Source: Rapana venosa
Lineage: Eukaryota; Mollusca; Gastropoda; Neogastropoda; Muricidae
Direction: 5' to 3'
DNA length: 64,000 nucleotides
Assembly: GCA_028751875.1 (NCBI GenBank)
Contig: CM054155.1
Coordinates: 5,548,805 to 5,612,804, forward strand
Shown: positions 36,161 to 45,467 of the stretch, piece by piece
How positions within the stretch are numbered: the stretch's first letter is position 1
How the letters are laid out: each line of letters begins with the position of its first letter
Program-made: the position numbers and the translations under genes
The notes under the pieces: generated by a model
Databases searched by the model: none
The model's input: the letters and a program-made list of their open reading frames with translations, nothing else
Told to the model about the DNA's origin: nothing

Positions 36161-36275
36161 GATGGGGGTGTTAGGTCAGTGAAGGGCTTGCTGGATGGTA
36201 TTCAGCAGGACCTTCCAGCAGCTTTTGGGTGTCCTGTGAATGAGTGGTGTGGGGGAGGCCCCAGACAGTCTTGGT

Positions 36276-37918
36276 TTAGGCTGTAGTAAGAGGGGAAAAG
36301 TCCTCAAAGTCCCCTTGAGTGAACTTGTTGCCTCTCTGGCCAAAGGCAGGTGGACTTGTTCCTGGTGTGGGGAGAAGCGCTCTGCCGTTGCCGCGGTGAC
36401 TGTTGATGGCAGATTGCACTTCCACTGTTGGTGGAGGTGGCTTTGTTGGCGGAGCCCTTTGCATCTGGCCATAGTTGGTTGAAGTTCGGGGCAGAGGTTT
36501 TGTTGGCTGGTGCAGGTTGTATGACATGGCTGCTATGCCACCAGCACTTGGGTGGAAAGGGTCCATGTATTTATAGAGGGCTTTCCTGGGTGCCCCACTC
36601 CCAGTCTGAAAAGAGGAGGTGTGATCGATGTAAATCACCCCCTCTCGAGCACAGACCTTGGAGAGGTTGGTGTTGGACTCCCTCACAGAACTGGTGGTAT
36701 GGTGTCGGCCGTAAGGAGGGATGATTGCTGAGGCTTTTATGGTGGCATGGGGAAAAACCTGGCGTAGTCCTCTGACCACACGTTGCCATGTCGTGCAATC
36801 AACTGGGCCACTTTGTAGGCAGCTGTTGATGCCAACATGGAAGATGATCTGTTTGACGTGTGTTGAAGGGGGGAGCGTTGACAGCCACTTCAAGAGGTGT
36901 TGGACTGTCAGGCCTGGTACCGACAAGTTTTTAGCTTGTCGGCCTTGGGGAGAACTTCTGTCTCCCACTGCACTTAAGACAGAGTCACCCATTAGTAACT
37001 CCTGGCTGGCAGTGGGGACAGACTTTTTTAATAGTGCCTCTAAGGGGGTTGGGGAAGGGACGACGGAGGGGGGGTTTTGGAGTTGATAGGCCTTCTGGGA
37101 ACTGAATTACTTGTCAATTTGCGTTTTCGTAATGAAGGAGGGGAGGGAGGAGGGGGTGGTTTGGGGTTTGGGTTTTGGTCAGGGTCGAGGAGTGAAAATC
37201 TATTATCAGTGGGGATTGGAAAGATGATTTCATCTTCTATAGGGGTGTCGGATATGTCAGAGAGGGAGTCACTTAGAGGAATTCTGGAGGTGGTTGTTAG
37301 ATTGCTGGTGGGAATCTTTGGAATGGAGGTGACTGAATGATTGTTGGAGTGGGATGGCGAGTATGAGGTATCAGTTGATGGTAGGGCTTTCTTTAATGCA
37401 TTGATTTCTTTTTTCATGTGGTTTTGCCAGTCGTTGAAAGCAGACAGGCTTTTGGCTTGTTTGTCGACCGTAGTCTGTAGTTGGGTGTTTTGCTGAGTAA
37501 GGTCAGCAATGGTCGACTTCAGTGCTTGTTCAGAGGCTTTCATATGGTTTTTTGTTTGGACTGTGCTGTTTTTGCTGGCGTTGGCTGATTTCTCTATCTG
37601 TTTGTGCAAGTGTTTATTCTCTGTCTGTAAGGTGTCAACTTGTGTTTTGAGGGCATTGATGGTGGAAATGGCTGTGGACAGTTGGCAGTGGAGATGTGTG
37701 ATAGCAGATACTGTGCTCAAGCTGTAGAGACTGGATGGAAATTGTTTGTAGGTGTGTGATCTTTTTGGACATGGTTGTGAAGGCAGAGGGAGGTCAGAGG
37801 CAGGAATAGAAGGGCTAGGGTCAGGGGAGGAGGGGGTGGCTGTAGGTCTGGGTGGAGTGGGGGTGGTAGAATAGAGGGAAGGAGATGGGATCAAAGGGTT
37901 CGTTGGAGAGGGTGTCAT
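36276..37918 (-). pseudogene. LINE ORF1: coiled coil plus SGNH (GDSL) esterase domain, frameshifted
   Basis: Two minus-strand frames read as one broken ORF1. The upstream part (37,918 to about 37,070; 292 codons as an open frame) is Pro/Ser-rich, then a predicted coiled coil of about 120 residues (LSTAISTINALKTQVDTLQ, LTQQNTQLQTTVDKQAK). After a 7-C homopolymer at about 37,068-37,074 the frame shifts; the other frame continues PLEALLKKSVPTASQELLMG into the second part (238 codons from 36,992). That part has the SGNH layout: GDSVL (Ser4, block I), SVPGLTV (Gly27, block II), FHVGINS (block III, Asn56) and MDPFHPSAGG (Asp144, His147, block V). Esterase-bearing ORF1 proteins are known from CR1/L2-group LINEs, where they are thought to act in the RNP or on membranes. 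The catalytic residues are intact; only the frameshift breaks it. A Pro/Ser-rich frame (38,168-37,821) may extend it 5'. Its ORF2 may be the element at 32,650-34,290, 2 kb away, but this is not proven. Confidence 0.8.
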
Positions 37919-38209
37919 CGTCAGGGGGGTGAGATAGAGGGGAGGAATGGTTTATACTCATTGTGTCGTCAGTTCGAGGGACAGAAGAGAGCTGGGGTTG
38001 CTGTGGAGATAGTTCAGTGGAGATGGCTTTGTCCGAACACTGAGAGGGCAGGCTTGGAGTTGAGGAGGAAGGGAGGATAGGGTTAGGAGATGGCGCAGAT
38101 GACTGTTTGTCTCCTGGCAACATGGTGGCAGAACTGACTGCAGTTAGGGGGATGGCAGTGACAGGCAAGTGTTGTGTACTGTAAGCACACAGGGCTCGCC
38201 GCAGGTGAC

Positions 38210-38232
38210 GACGCAGAGAGAGAGAGAGAGAG

Positions 38233-38280
<48 letters not shown>

Positions 38281-38300
38281 AGAGAAGAGAGAGGAGAGAG
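38210..38300. repeat. (GA)n tract
   Basis: Nearly pure GA on the + strand with a few AGA/GGA breaks. Confidence 0.9.
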
Positions 38301-40030
38301 AAGAGCATGGAAAAGAATAAACTAAGATAATATAAATCAATTATAACATATGGCCACACTCAACATATAAACAGTAACAGGAAACTGTAATAATAATAAT
38401 AATAATAATAAAGAAACACAGCCAACACTAAGCGAACCTGTTTATTGACGCAGAAATGTTACCATACAGATGAGGAACAAACAAAGCAGCAGGCAAGAGC
38501 AGTAGACAGAACACACTGTCCAAAAGTCATCAAGCAAAGTGGTCAGCAGAAACACCAGCACTCAAGTGGAGAGTGGGTAGCCAGTGACGAGGATTGTGCA
38601 GGGCAGACGCAGGGACACCCGGCAGAGTTGATCCTGCAGGACGTCTGTCAGCAACAGCTGTGTGTCTGTCTGTGCCTGACACGCCCGTTCATGTGTGATC
38701 ACTGCGCTGTGCACAACAGATGAACAAAGACATGATTAGATGAAGATGAATAAAGACGTGATTAGATGAATAAATACATTGATAAATGTGTAAACAAATG
38801 GTTAGATATTCTGGATGATTGCAGCTTGGCTCTTACACTTGCTGTTTCTAGTCAGCTCTTGTGACTCTGATAGAATATTCATTCCCATGTCCCCGAATTC
38901 GGAACGCGGCTACCTTCATAGTGGGCAAAACATGGTCGCAGATACAAACTGTCACCACTGGTTAACCTCGGAGCTCTTGTCCAGGAACAAAAGAAAATAC
39001 CCAGGAAACACCCGTTTGTTCACATTGTACAGCTGTTTCTAGGACAGGGAAGGAGCAGATGATTTCATCTGGGCCAGCATAGTGAAAAGATAGAGATCAG
39101 TCACTCTGGAGATTTTTGTTTTCTGCAGTATTATTCTGCAAAGCATCATATTTTAAAATCTGGTTTTCTGCTTACCACATACACATTAATCAAACCTTTT
39201 GCAATATAAAAATGTCTTTTTTTTTAAAAAACAACCCAACCTTTGCAGAGGCTCAAGAGAAACAAAAGAAAAACGTAGTTGCAATATCTGGAAGGAAAAA
39301 AAGCCACCAGCACCACCAGGTATTTGAAAGACAAACTCCTGTATGGGAACGCAGGGGATCTTTCCCTATAAAAAGCATCCCAACCTTCTGAAAATGATGT
39401 GCTAGAAATTTCCCCTTTTCATCGTCCCGTTTGTGTTTGTCTTAGTTCTAACCCATCAACCCCCACTCCCTCCGCTCTCTCTCTCTTTCTCTCTTTTATG
39501 CTCATTTTCTGCCTTCCCAGCCCTTTCCCCTGCCACTTTCTCATCCAAATATTTTATTTTCTGCTAAACTTTCTGATCAGCTGCCCTCAAGTCAGAACGT
39601 GCCGGCTGAGGCAGCAGGCAGACCTCCTGTAGAGTGACCAGCACAGGAGAAGACCTGGCACAATGCATTCCACCCTAACATGACAATGAAAGACACCAGT
39701 TGAAGGAAGGGAGGAAGAAGGAAGGAAGGAAGCCCTGCTCTGTTCATCCTTACCTGTTCGGCTTCTTCTTCTCCTCTCCTGACGACCACCAACGTCAGCT
39801 GAGCGTGCATGACGTCTGTTCAGAGTGCTTGGGCTGCGTCTTAGGTGAACAGCCTCTCTCTGCACACAGACTGTCCGTCTTCACTGACCCAGCTTTGATG
39901 TCATCTGTCATGGACAGGGTCTGTGTTTTGTTGTTGTTGTTGTTGTTAACATTTGTATAGTGTTTTGGTCTTACAACGTATATACTGTATTCTGCAGTTG
40001 GTATTTTCTGTTCTCTGTCTCTTATCCTGT
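38301..40030. other. No gene recognised; one SINE D 3' piece
   Basis: A (TAA)n run lies at 38,389-38,411. 38,440-38,720 has a 92-codon frame with no motif. At 38,883-39,010 the blocks CGGAACGCGGCTACCTTCAT, ATGGTCGCA and CTCGGAGCTCTTG match the 3' half of SINE family D (49,825-49,925; 59,868-59,985). 39,375-39,560 has a partial resemblance to repeat E. Confidence 0.5.
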
Positions 40031-40031
40031 C

Positions 40032-40227
40032 TGTCTGTCTCACACACACACACACACACACTCACACACACACATACACACACTCACACACACATCACAC
40101 TCACACACATACATACACACACACTCACACACACACACACACGTGCACACACACCTATTCTGCAAATTGCCTTTGATAATCTTTTGCTCTCATTCTCTCT
40201 TCATGTTTGTGCTACCATATCTTTTTT

Positions 40228-40274
<47 letters not shown>

Positions 40275-40520
40275 CTGTCTGTCTGTCTCTGTCTCTTTCT
40301 CTGACTCTGTGTCTGTCACTCTCTCATCCTCTTTCTCTCTCTGTCTCTCCCATCTCTCCCCCCCCTATCTCCCTCTCTCTTCCGCTGTTCAGAGTTCACT
40401 TCCTCTGTTCCTCCTTACTCTTTCTCCCTCTCCCTCTCTGTCTGTGTCTGTCTGTCTGTCTGTCTCTCAATCTCTCTCATCATGTCCCTCTTTCTCTCTG
40501 TCTCTGTCTCCCTCTGCCAA
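40032..40520. repeat. CA tract followed by CT/CTGT tracts
   Basis: (CA)n with ACAT breaks at 40,039-40,155, then CT and CTGT tracts at 40,230-40,515. These border the candidate exon at 40,525-40,687. Confidence 0.9.
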
Positions 40521-40524
40521 CTGA

Positions 40525-40687
40525 CCCTCATCCTGCCCTCCACACTCCGTGCAGAAGGTCCTTGCTGTCGTCTGTGCTGTGCAGACAGCCCGCCATCTTC
40601 AGACCAGCGTCTGGTCACACGCTGCGTCATCACTGACGTCACGGCCAGAAGAACCACAACTGCCACCAGCATGATCTGCCCCTTCAT
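40525..40687 (-). CDS. Candidate first coding exon of a secreted protein (signal peptide)
   Basis: Minus-strand frame from 40,687: MKGQIMLVAVVVLLAVTSVM then TQRVTRRWSEDGG and HRRQQGPSARSVEG. A short basic start, a hydrophobic core of about 15 residues (LVAVVVLLAVTS) and a small-residue stretch look like a cleavable signal peptide; the following stretch is basic with RR pairs. The ATG at 40,687 has a purine at -3 and is preferred to the upstream one at 40,705. A possible donor (ATGAGG then GTCAGT) ends the exon near 40,525; beyond it the frame enters CT repeat. The product is not recognised and no second exon was found. It could be chance, since it is short. Confidence 0.3.
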
Positions 40688-40744
40688 CTTCCTGTGGACA
40701 ATCATGGAGGTGATCCCTTTCTGCTGTGCAGTTGTAACTAGCGT

Positions 40745-41044
40745 GTAGCTGGAGTGACTTTAGTCACCACAGGCAAAGGAGGGGACTGTTTAAAATGCAT
40801 GGGACAAGATGCTCCAGTTTCTTTGTACACTATTTGGTTTGTTCCTGGGCTAGAGTTTCGAGGTTCAGCAATGGTGAGATTGTTGTGTATGCCACCAATT
40901 TTAACCAAATGTTCATAATGCAGCTGTTACATTCTGACTTGAAGGATAGTGTATAAACAGGACGCTAGTGTGCATGAATTTATATAAAAAAGGTTTTCCA
41001 TTAAGTTTAGCACAAATGGCCTACTCTTCCATAAGAAGAATAGG
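40745..41044. other. No gene seen
   Basis: Mixed-composition sequence without motif or repeat that I recognise. Confidence 0.5.
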
Positions 41045-41278
41045 TTTAACATGAGGGCAAGATGATATGCATGCGTTTACACATAAAGCCGTGGTTTATA
41101 GTCTCATCCAAAGGACTTTCAGGAGGACTGGAGTCTGTACCTATGTTAACTGCAGGGGGAAATCCCCTTAAGAGAGAATGTCAGTGGTGCCTCGAACCCA
41201 GGCTGGATCCCAGGTGGGCAAATCACAAGGGCAACGCTCTAACCACTAGGCTATTCCACTGCACCCTGTACACTATCC
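41045..41278 (-). mobile_element. SINE family A, head half
   Basis: The reverse complement begins with a tRNA-like head: GAATAGCCTAGTGGTTAGAG (A box) and CAGCCTGGGTTCGAGGCACC (B box), then TTCTCTCTTAAGGGGATTTC, and leftwards CTCATCCAAAGGACTTTC and TATGCATGCGTTTACACA. The tail half is missing. Confidence 0.75.
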
Positions 41279-41559
41279 AGTTGACATGTAGTTAACATCA
41301 CAGACAAAGGAATGGTGGTCATCCAAACCAGAACTGAACAACAACTGTCAGTAAAGACACAGGAGTATGAAAACATGTTTAGGACAATGCACATACTTGA
41401 TTCTATTTTCCAACCCAATCTAAACACACTGTTTAGAGCACTGTCTACCATACCAGGGCTGTCATGTCATGAGTGGTAAAAGCACAGTCCAACACTGTGC
41501 AGCTTTGTACAGATAAAAATATCTAAATCATTTTTCAATCCTTTCTGGTATCAATGTCC

Positions 41560-41867
41560 CCCCTCCCACCCCCGTGAGATACTTGGGCCTGTCAGTATAA
41601 ACAGCATCCCCACCTTCTGGAAATTCTGTGCTAGCAGTTCCCTCTTTTCCATCCCTCTCTTTGTTTCATCCTTGTTCTTTTCTTTCTGTCACCTCCTTCT
41701 TGTGCCCAAATGGTCCATTCTCCTGCCTTTCTTCCCAAGTTGAATAAAAAGATAGCAATTCTCTCCCAGGCCAAAGTTGGATGGGCCAACCTGACTTGTC
41801 AGGCACTGCGTCACAAAGCAGTCTCACTTATATGACAGACAACGACAGTTGCTGTCCGAGTGTTTGA
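41560..41867. repeat. Interspersed repeat E, copy 2
   Basis: Same block order as 28,990-29,265: CATCCCCACCTTCTGG, TTCTGTGCTAGCAGTTCCC, CCATTCTCCTGCC, CTGACTTGTCAGG, TATGACAGACAACGACAGTT. Orientation the same. Class unknown. Confidence 0.65.
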
Positions 41868-42589
41868 TGAAAAAAGTGTCAGTGTCTTAGCTGACCATAC
41901 GTTCAACCCAGGATGGATACAAAGTTGCTGTAGCTAACCCAGGCAGATCATTTGAGTATAAACAGGTAAGTTAGATAATAAGCACAAACACGAACTTATA
42001 GCTCTTCAGAAACAACAATTTTAAGCGAGTACATTTGCTATTACCTTAATTTCATCAGGATAATCACCATGCCACATAACAGGTCAATTCTCACTACTTG
42101 GTTGTGCCTTGTGAGTTCTTCAGTCTTTCTCTGTTGCCAGATGATCTTCAGTCTCACACAACCACCTTATCACAGGTGGACCCAGCCACCTCTTTCACCA
42201 TGTTGAATGATATGCTTTTCGGCCAATTCAGGAGATTGCTTCTTTCCTGTGGTGCAATGTAAGTATGATGAATTCGCCTATTGGTGGACAAAAGCTGCCC
42301 TCTTGACAAGTCGCACATCATTTTAAAGATATGTTTTTGTCTTTTTACTTTCATGATGATTATCACTCATTGCTGTTATATTTTTATGTGAATGTATGCA
42401 CATGTGTTAATACTTACATGCACTTACTCCATTTTAAAAATATTTTTGTGTTTTCTTATAATAATTAGCAATCACTTCTGTTATTGTTTTCATGTGAATG
42501 TATGAGCTTGTATAAATGCTTGCATGCAGGTGTAGGTGTGTTTAAGCTTAAAAGTTTCAACTGCCATGTGTTGATATCAATATGCCTTC
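41868..42589. other. No gene seen
   Basis: AT-rich sequence with near-repeated phrases (TGTGAATGTATGCACATGTG and TGTGAATGTATGAGCTTG about 110 bases apart, 42,390 and 42,493), suggesting a small diverged duplication. No coding motif. Confidence 0.45.
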
Positions 42590-42725
42590 AAAAGGGAACC
42601 ATCAGCTTGCTGGCCACACAGCTCCACAGCCACAGCCAATGAAAGCAAAAATTCTCTTGAACAAGAATCGAACCCGGGTCAGCAAATCATGAATACATCA
42701 CTCTAACCACCAGGCTATCCTGTGG
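42590..42725 (-). mobile_element. SINE family A, head fragment
   Basis: Reverse complement: GGATAGCCTGGTGGTTAGAG (A box), CCCGGGTTCGATTCTTG (B box), then TTCAAGAGAATTTT. A short poly-G/GA run follows at 42,723-42,750. Confidence 0.7.
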
Positions 42726-42750
42726 GGGAGGGGGGGGGGAGAGAGAGAGA

Positions 42751-43389
42751 GATTGCTTATCATAACTTTTTATGCTTGAAATACCTATGCAGGTTTTTGT
42801 TTTTCTTCTGAAGAGTGTAGTGATTGCAAAACATGCGTTTATTTCAGTGAATTCTATGCTTGTTTTCTTTGTTCTGCAGGTGTGGTGTGCTGAAAAAAAT
42901 CTTTATTTAAATTTTTTTTGTCTCATCTTTGAACCCCGTCATCTGCTCACGGACACCTCACTTCTGCCCTCGCGCCACAGCCACCCCACTGAGCAACTTG
43001 TCTCATCCGTCAGCAATCGGCACATCGTAACCACAGGGAGCCATCACTATCAGGCCGCGGGGGCACCAGCAGAGGTGCCCTGCACTGCTGGGTCACTTTG
43101 GTGGTGTTCAGTGTCCTTTCTGAGCTAACTACGCAGGAACCACTACTTAGCCCACTACTACGACAGTATTAGCTCAGTTCGCGGCCAGACTGAGTGAGTT
43201 GCCCGACACGAGTGGCAACTCACCACAACGTCCTACGTAACGACTCGTCCCCCGCGAACGTCCAACCCCAAAGACTTGACACGGAACTCACCACAGGCAC
43301 AGAAGTGTATGGGCAAACCGGATCTGAGGTACATGAGACCAGAGATGACCGACCACCGATCAGAGGCAATTTTTTTAATGCATGATGAT
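42751..43389. other. No gene recognised
   Basis: AT-rich to 42,930, then GC-richer sequence to 43,370. A + strand frame (42,772-43,128) spans both but shows no domain. The GC-rich part may belong to an interspersed repeat. Confidence 0.4.
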
Positions 43390-43715
43390 CATGACATGAG
43401 GAGACGTACTGATGTGCTGTGGAAGTGCATATGCTTTGAGCACTACTAACGGGTTGTACCTACGCTTACTCATAATATATCCCAGCGTCAACGCCCGAGA
43501 ATACAGACACCTGCAGTGCTGGTCAGGTACTATTGAGCAACCCTCAACTGCATCCGTTGAGTGGATGAAGCTCGACTGTGTACGTCCCGTCTTCCACGAG
43601 CCCACAGCAACTCCTTGGTGGAGCGCGGAGTCCGAAAATCCTATGCTCTTATGGAATCGAACCCGCGACCTTCCAGTCGTACAGGCGCTAACCTGACGCA
43701 TGGCGGTGGTTCTGC
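43390..43715 (-). mobile_element. Another tRNA-derived SINE-like element
   Basis: The reverse complement has GCGTCAGGTTAGCGCCTG (A box-like) and GGTCGCGGGTTCGATTCC (B box) within about 45 bases, then ATAAGAGCATAGGATTTTCG. Only one copy was found in the window, so family membership is unverified. Confidence 0.45.
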
Positions 43716-44700
43716 TGGACCTTTGACACACCGGAAAGCAGACCACCGCAAGTGTTAGTGTTTATATGCATTAGATATTTCGTCATGATATAAACATGTG
43801 GACATGTGATGTTTCTTTGTAGTTTTTGTATGGTGTACATTGCTGATGATTGTATGATGTTATAGTAGCCGAGATTGGCATAGGTGGTGTTTACAGATTT
43901 TGTGTGATTTTTTTTTGTTTTTGCTGTTTTCTGTCTGGCTTTAAGATTTTTTTATTTGTTGTTTATTTGCTTTTATCTTTTTTTTATAGTTGCTTGTGGC
44001 TTTTTGCTCTTGTTCAGTTTTTCTCAGCATCTTTGCCTTGTAATTTGTTGATGGCGTGTTCGTCACTTCCTGGATTTATGTAATTTTTATCTATTTACCT
44101 TTTGTGAGCGGCGAAGGAAATTTGAATGAGATGTTTATGATTTTATGCTGTTGTTGGTTGTTGATTTTGTTGTTTATTTTCTGTTGTTATTCGTTGCACG
44201 TTCCCTACCTTCAAGTCCACTGAGGCTACACTCAGAACAAGCTCTGTCCCAAATTCATCCCATCTGGAAATCGTTTGAGGAGTATACAGGGAGTGAAAAC
44301 CTGACGTCTGTGCCTGTTTTCATATCCTGCCATACAGGCAGCTATACTCCGACTTCGTAGGATCTTTCCCCTGCATGAATGGCAGACACAGTCTGTTGTG
44401 CTGAGAGCTTGTGCAGGATGTAGAGGATCCCCACATCACAAGTCAGAGCAGAGCAGCAGAGTGCTGTAGGTCAGTCAGTCAGCCAGTCAGTCAGTCAGTC
44501 AGTCAGTCAGTCGGTCAGTCAGCCTGGACACTGACAGACATCCACAACGGACTGCACTTTGACCTGGGCAATCTTTGTTTACCTTCCTTGCTATTCTTTG
44601 TTTATTTGTTTATTTTCACGTTGGTTCCTACACTTTCACCATCCAGTGAGGTAGCAGCACCCGAGACCTTCCCAGCGCACCAGGTGATAGACTGACTTAC
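43716..44700. other. No gene recognised; CAGT repeat
   Basis: T-rich sequence (43,880-44,180). Then a (CAGT)n run at 44,472-44,523. The same CAGT repeat with flanking AGCAG sequence occurs at 60,990-61,018. Confidence 0.5.
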
Positions 44701-44714
44701 GGTAAACAGGTAAA

Positions 44715-44990
44715 GGTGTCCCATAACCTATGTGGTCGTAGGGGACTGAGGCATCAGAGACCTCACTTCTCTAGCTAGGGGCCAGCATATTGAGGGCGGC
44801 AACCATCTCCAATCCTTCGCTACTTTACCTTCTCTGACCCTAAAGAGGCAGGTACCCATTTACAGCTGGGTGAACTGGGGGAATATACTGAAGACAAGGC
44901 ACCCATCCAACTGGTAACCACGCTGGATGCTGCCTAACCTTGGCTGGGGAGAGCAAGTGCTCCGACCACTGAGCTATCCAGTCCCCACAA
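44715..44990 (-). mobile_element. SINE family C with composite tRNA plus 5S-like head
   Basis: Reverse complement starts GGGGACTGGATAGCTCAGTG (tRNA A box region), then AGCCAAGGTTAGGCAGCATC and GGTTACCAGTTGGATGGGTG, which follows the order of 5S rRNA internal promoter sequence (AAGCTAAGCAGGGTCGGGCC ... TGGATGGGAGACCG). The body holds CACCCAGCTGTAAATGGGTA, TAGGGTCAGAGAAGG and CGCCCTCAATATGCTGG-like sequence, ending ATGGGACACCTTTACC. Three further copies lie at 16,167, 49,192 and 60,050. Confidence 0.8.
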
Positions 44991-45064
44991 ACTGAAAGGT
45001 AACCCTATAAAAGTATCAGGTAGCCTTACCTTCACACTCAAAGCACGAGGAGGCATCCTGCCAA

Positions 45065-45345
45065 ACATGGGTGTGGATCAGGGGTCTAGCGGTCACACAC
45101 CGTGTAGACAGCAACAAGTCACGAGTTTGATTCCTGTCTAAAGCATCTCCTGGTACAGGATGCATGCTGGGTATGTCTGTGTGTGTTTTGGTAACCCTCC
45201 GAGATCTCAATGCTAACATGAATTGCTGGATCTTAAACGTGCGTGTTTGAACCTCTAAAAATGATGAAAAAGCAAAAGCATTGCTTATTCAATGTACCAT
45301 CTTGAAATTTAAAAAAATGACTTGACTTGATTTGACTTGACTTGA
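45065..45345 (+). mobile_element. tRNA-derived SINE with (TTGAC)n tail (family D-like)
   Basis: GGGGTCTAGCGGTCACAC (A box-like) and CACGAGTTTGATTCCTGTC (B box-like) form the head. The 3' end has AAAGCAAAAGCATTGCTTAT, TCAATGTACCATCTTGAAAT and a TTGAC tail. The 3' end is shared with the minus-strand piece at 54,545-54,640. Confidence 0.55.
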
Positions 45346-45407
45346 CTCTACATGCGTATGCATTATTGAAACAGAATTACTTTTGTGCAAGAACTTTTCC
45401 CTATCAG

Positions 45408-45465
45408 CAAGACATTAAGTAGTGGCCTGGGTGCTAGCCTTTCGGATTAGTGAAAAACTGAGGTA
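45408..45465 (+). mobile_element. SINE family B fragment
   Basis: AGACATTAAGTAGTGGCCTG and GGTGCTAGCCTTTCGGAT match AGACTATAAGTGGTGGTCTG and GGTGCTAGTCTTTTGGAT of the copy at 60,421-60,835. It abuts the (TATC)n tail of the next LINE. Confidence 0.6.
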
Positions 45466-45467
45466 CT

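Noticed and set aside
38445..38723. Cys-containing frame as another EGF or secreted exon
   Set aside because: Cysteine spacing does not fit EGF or another known module and no splice sites frame it.
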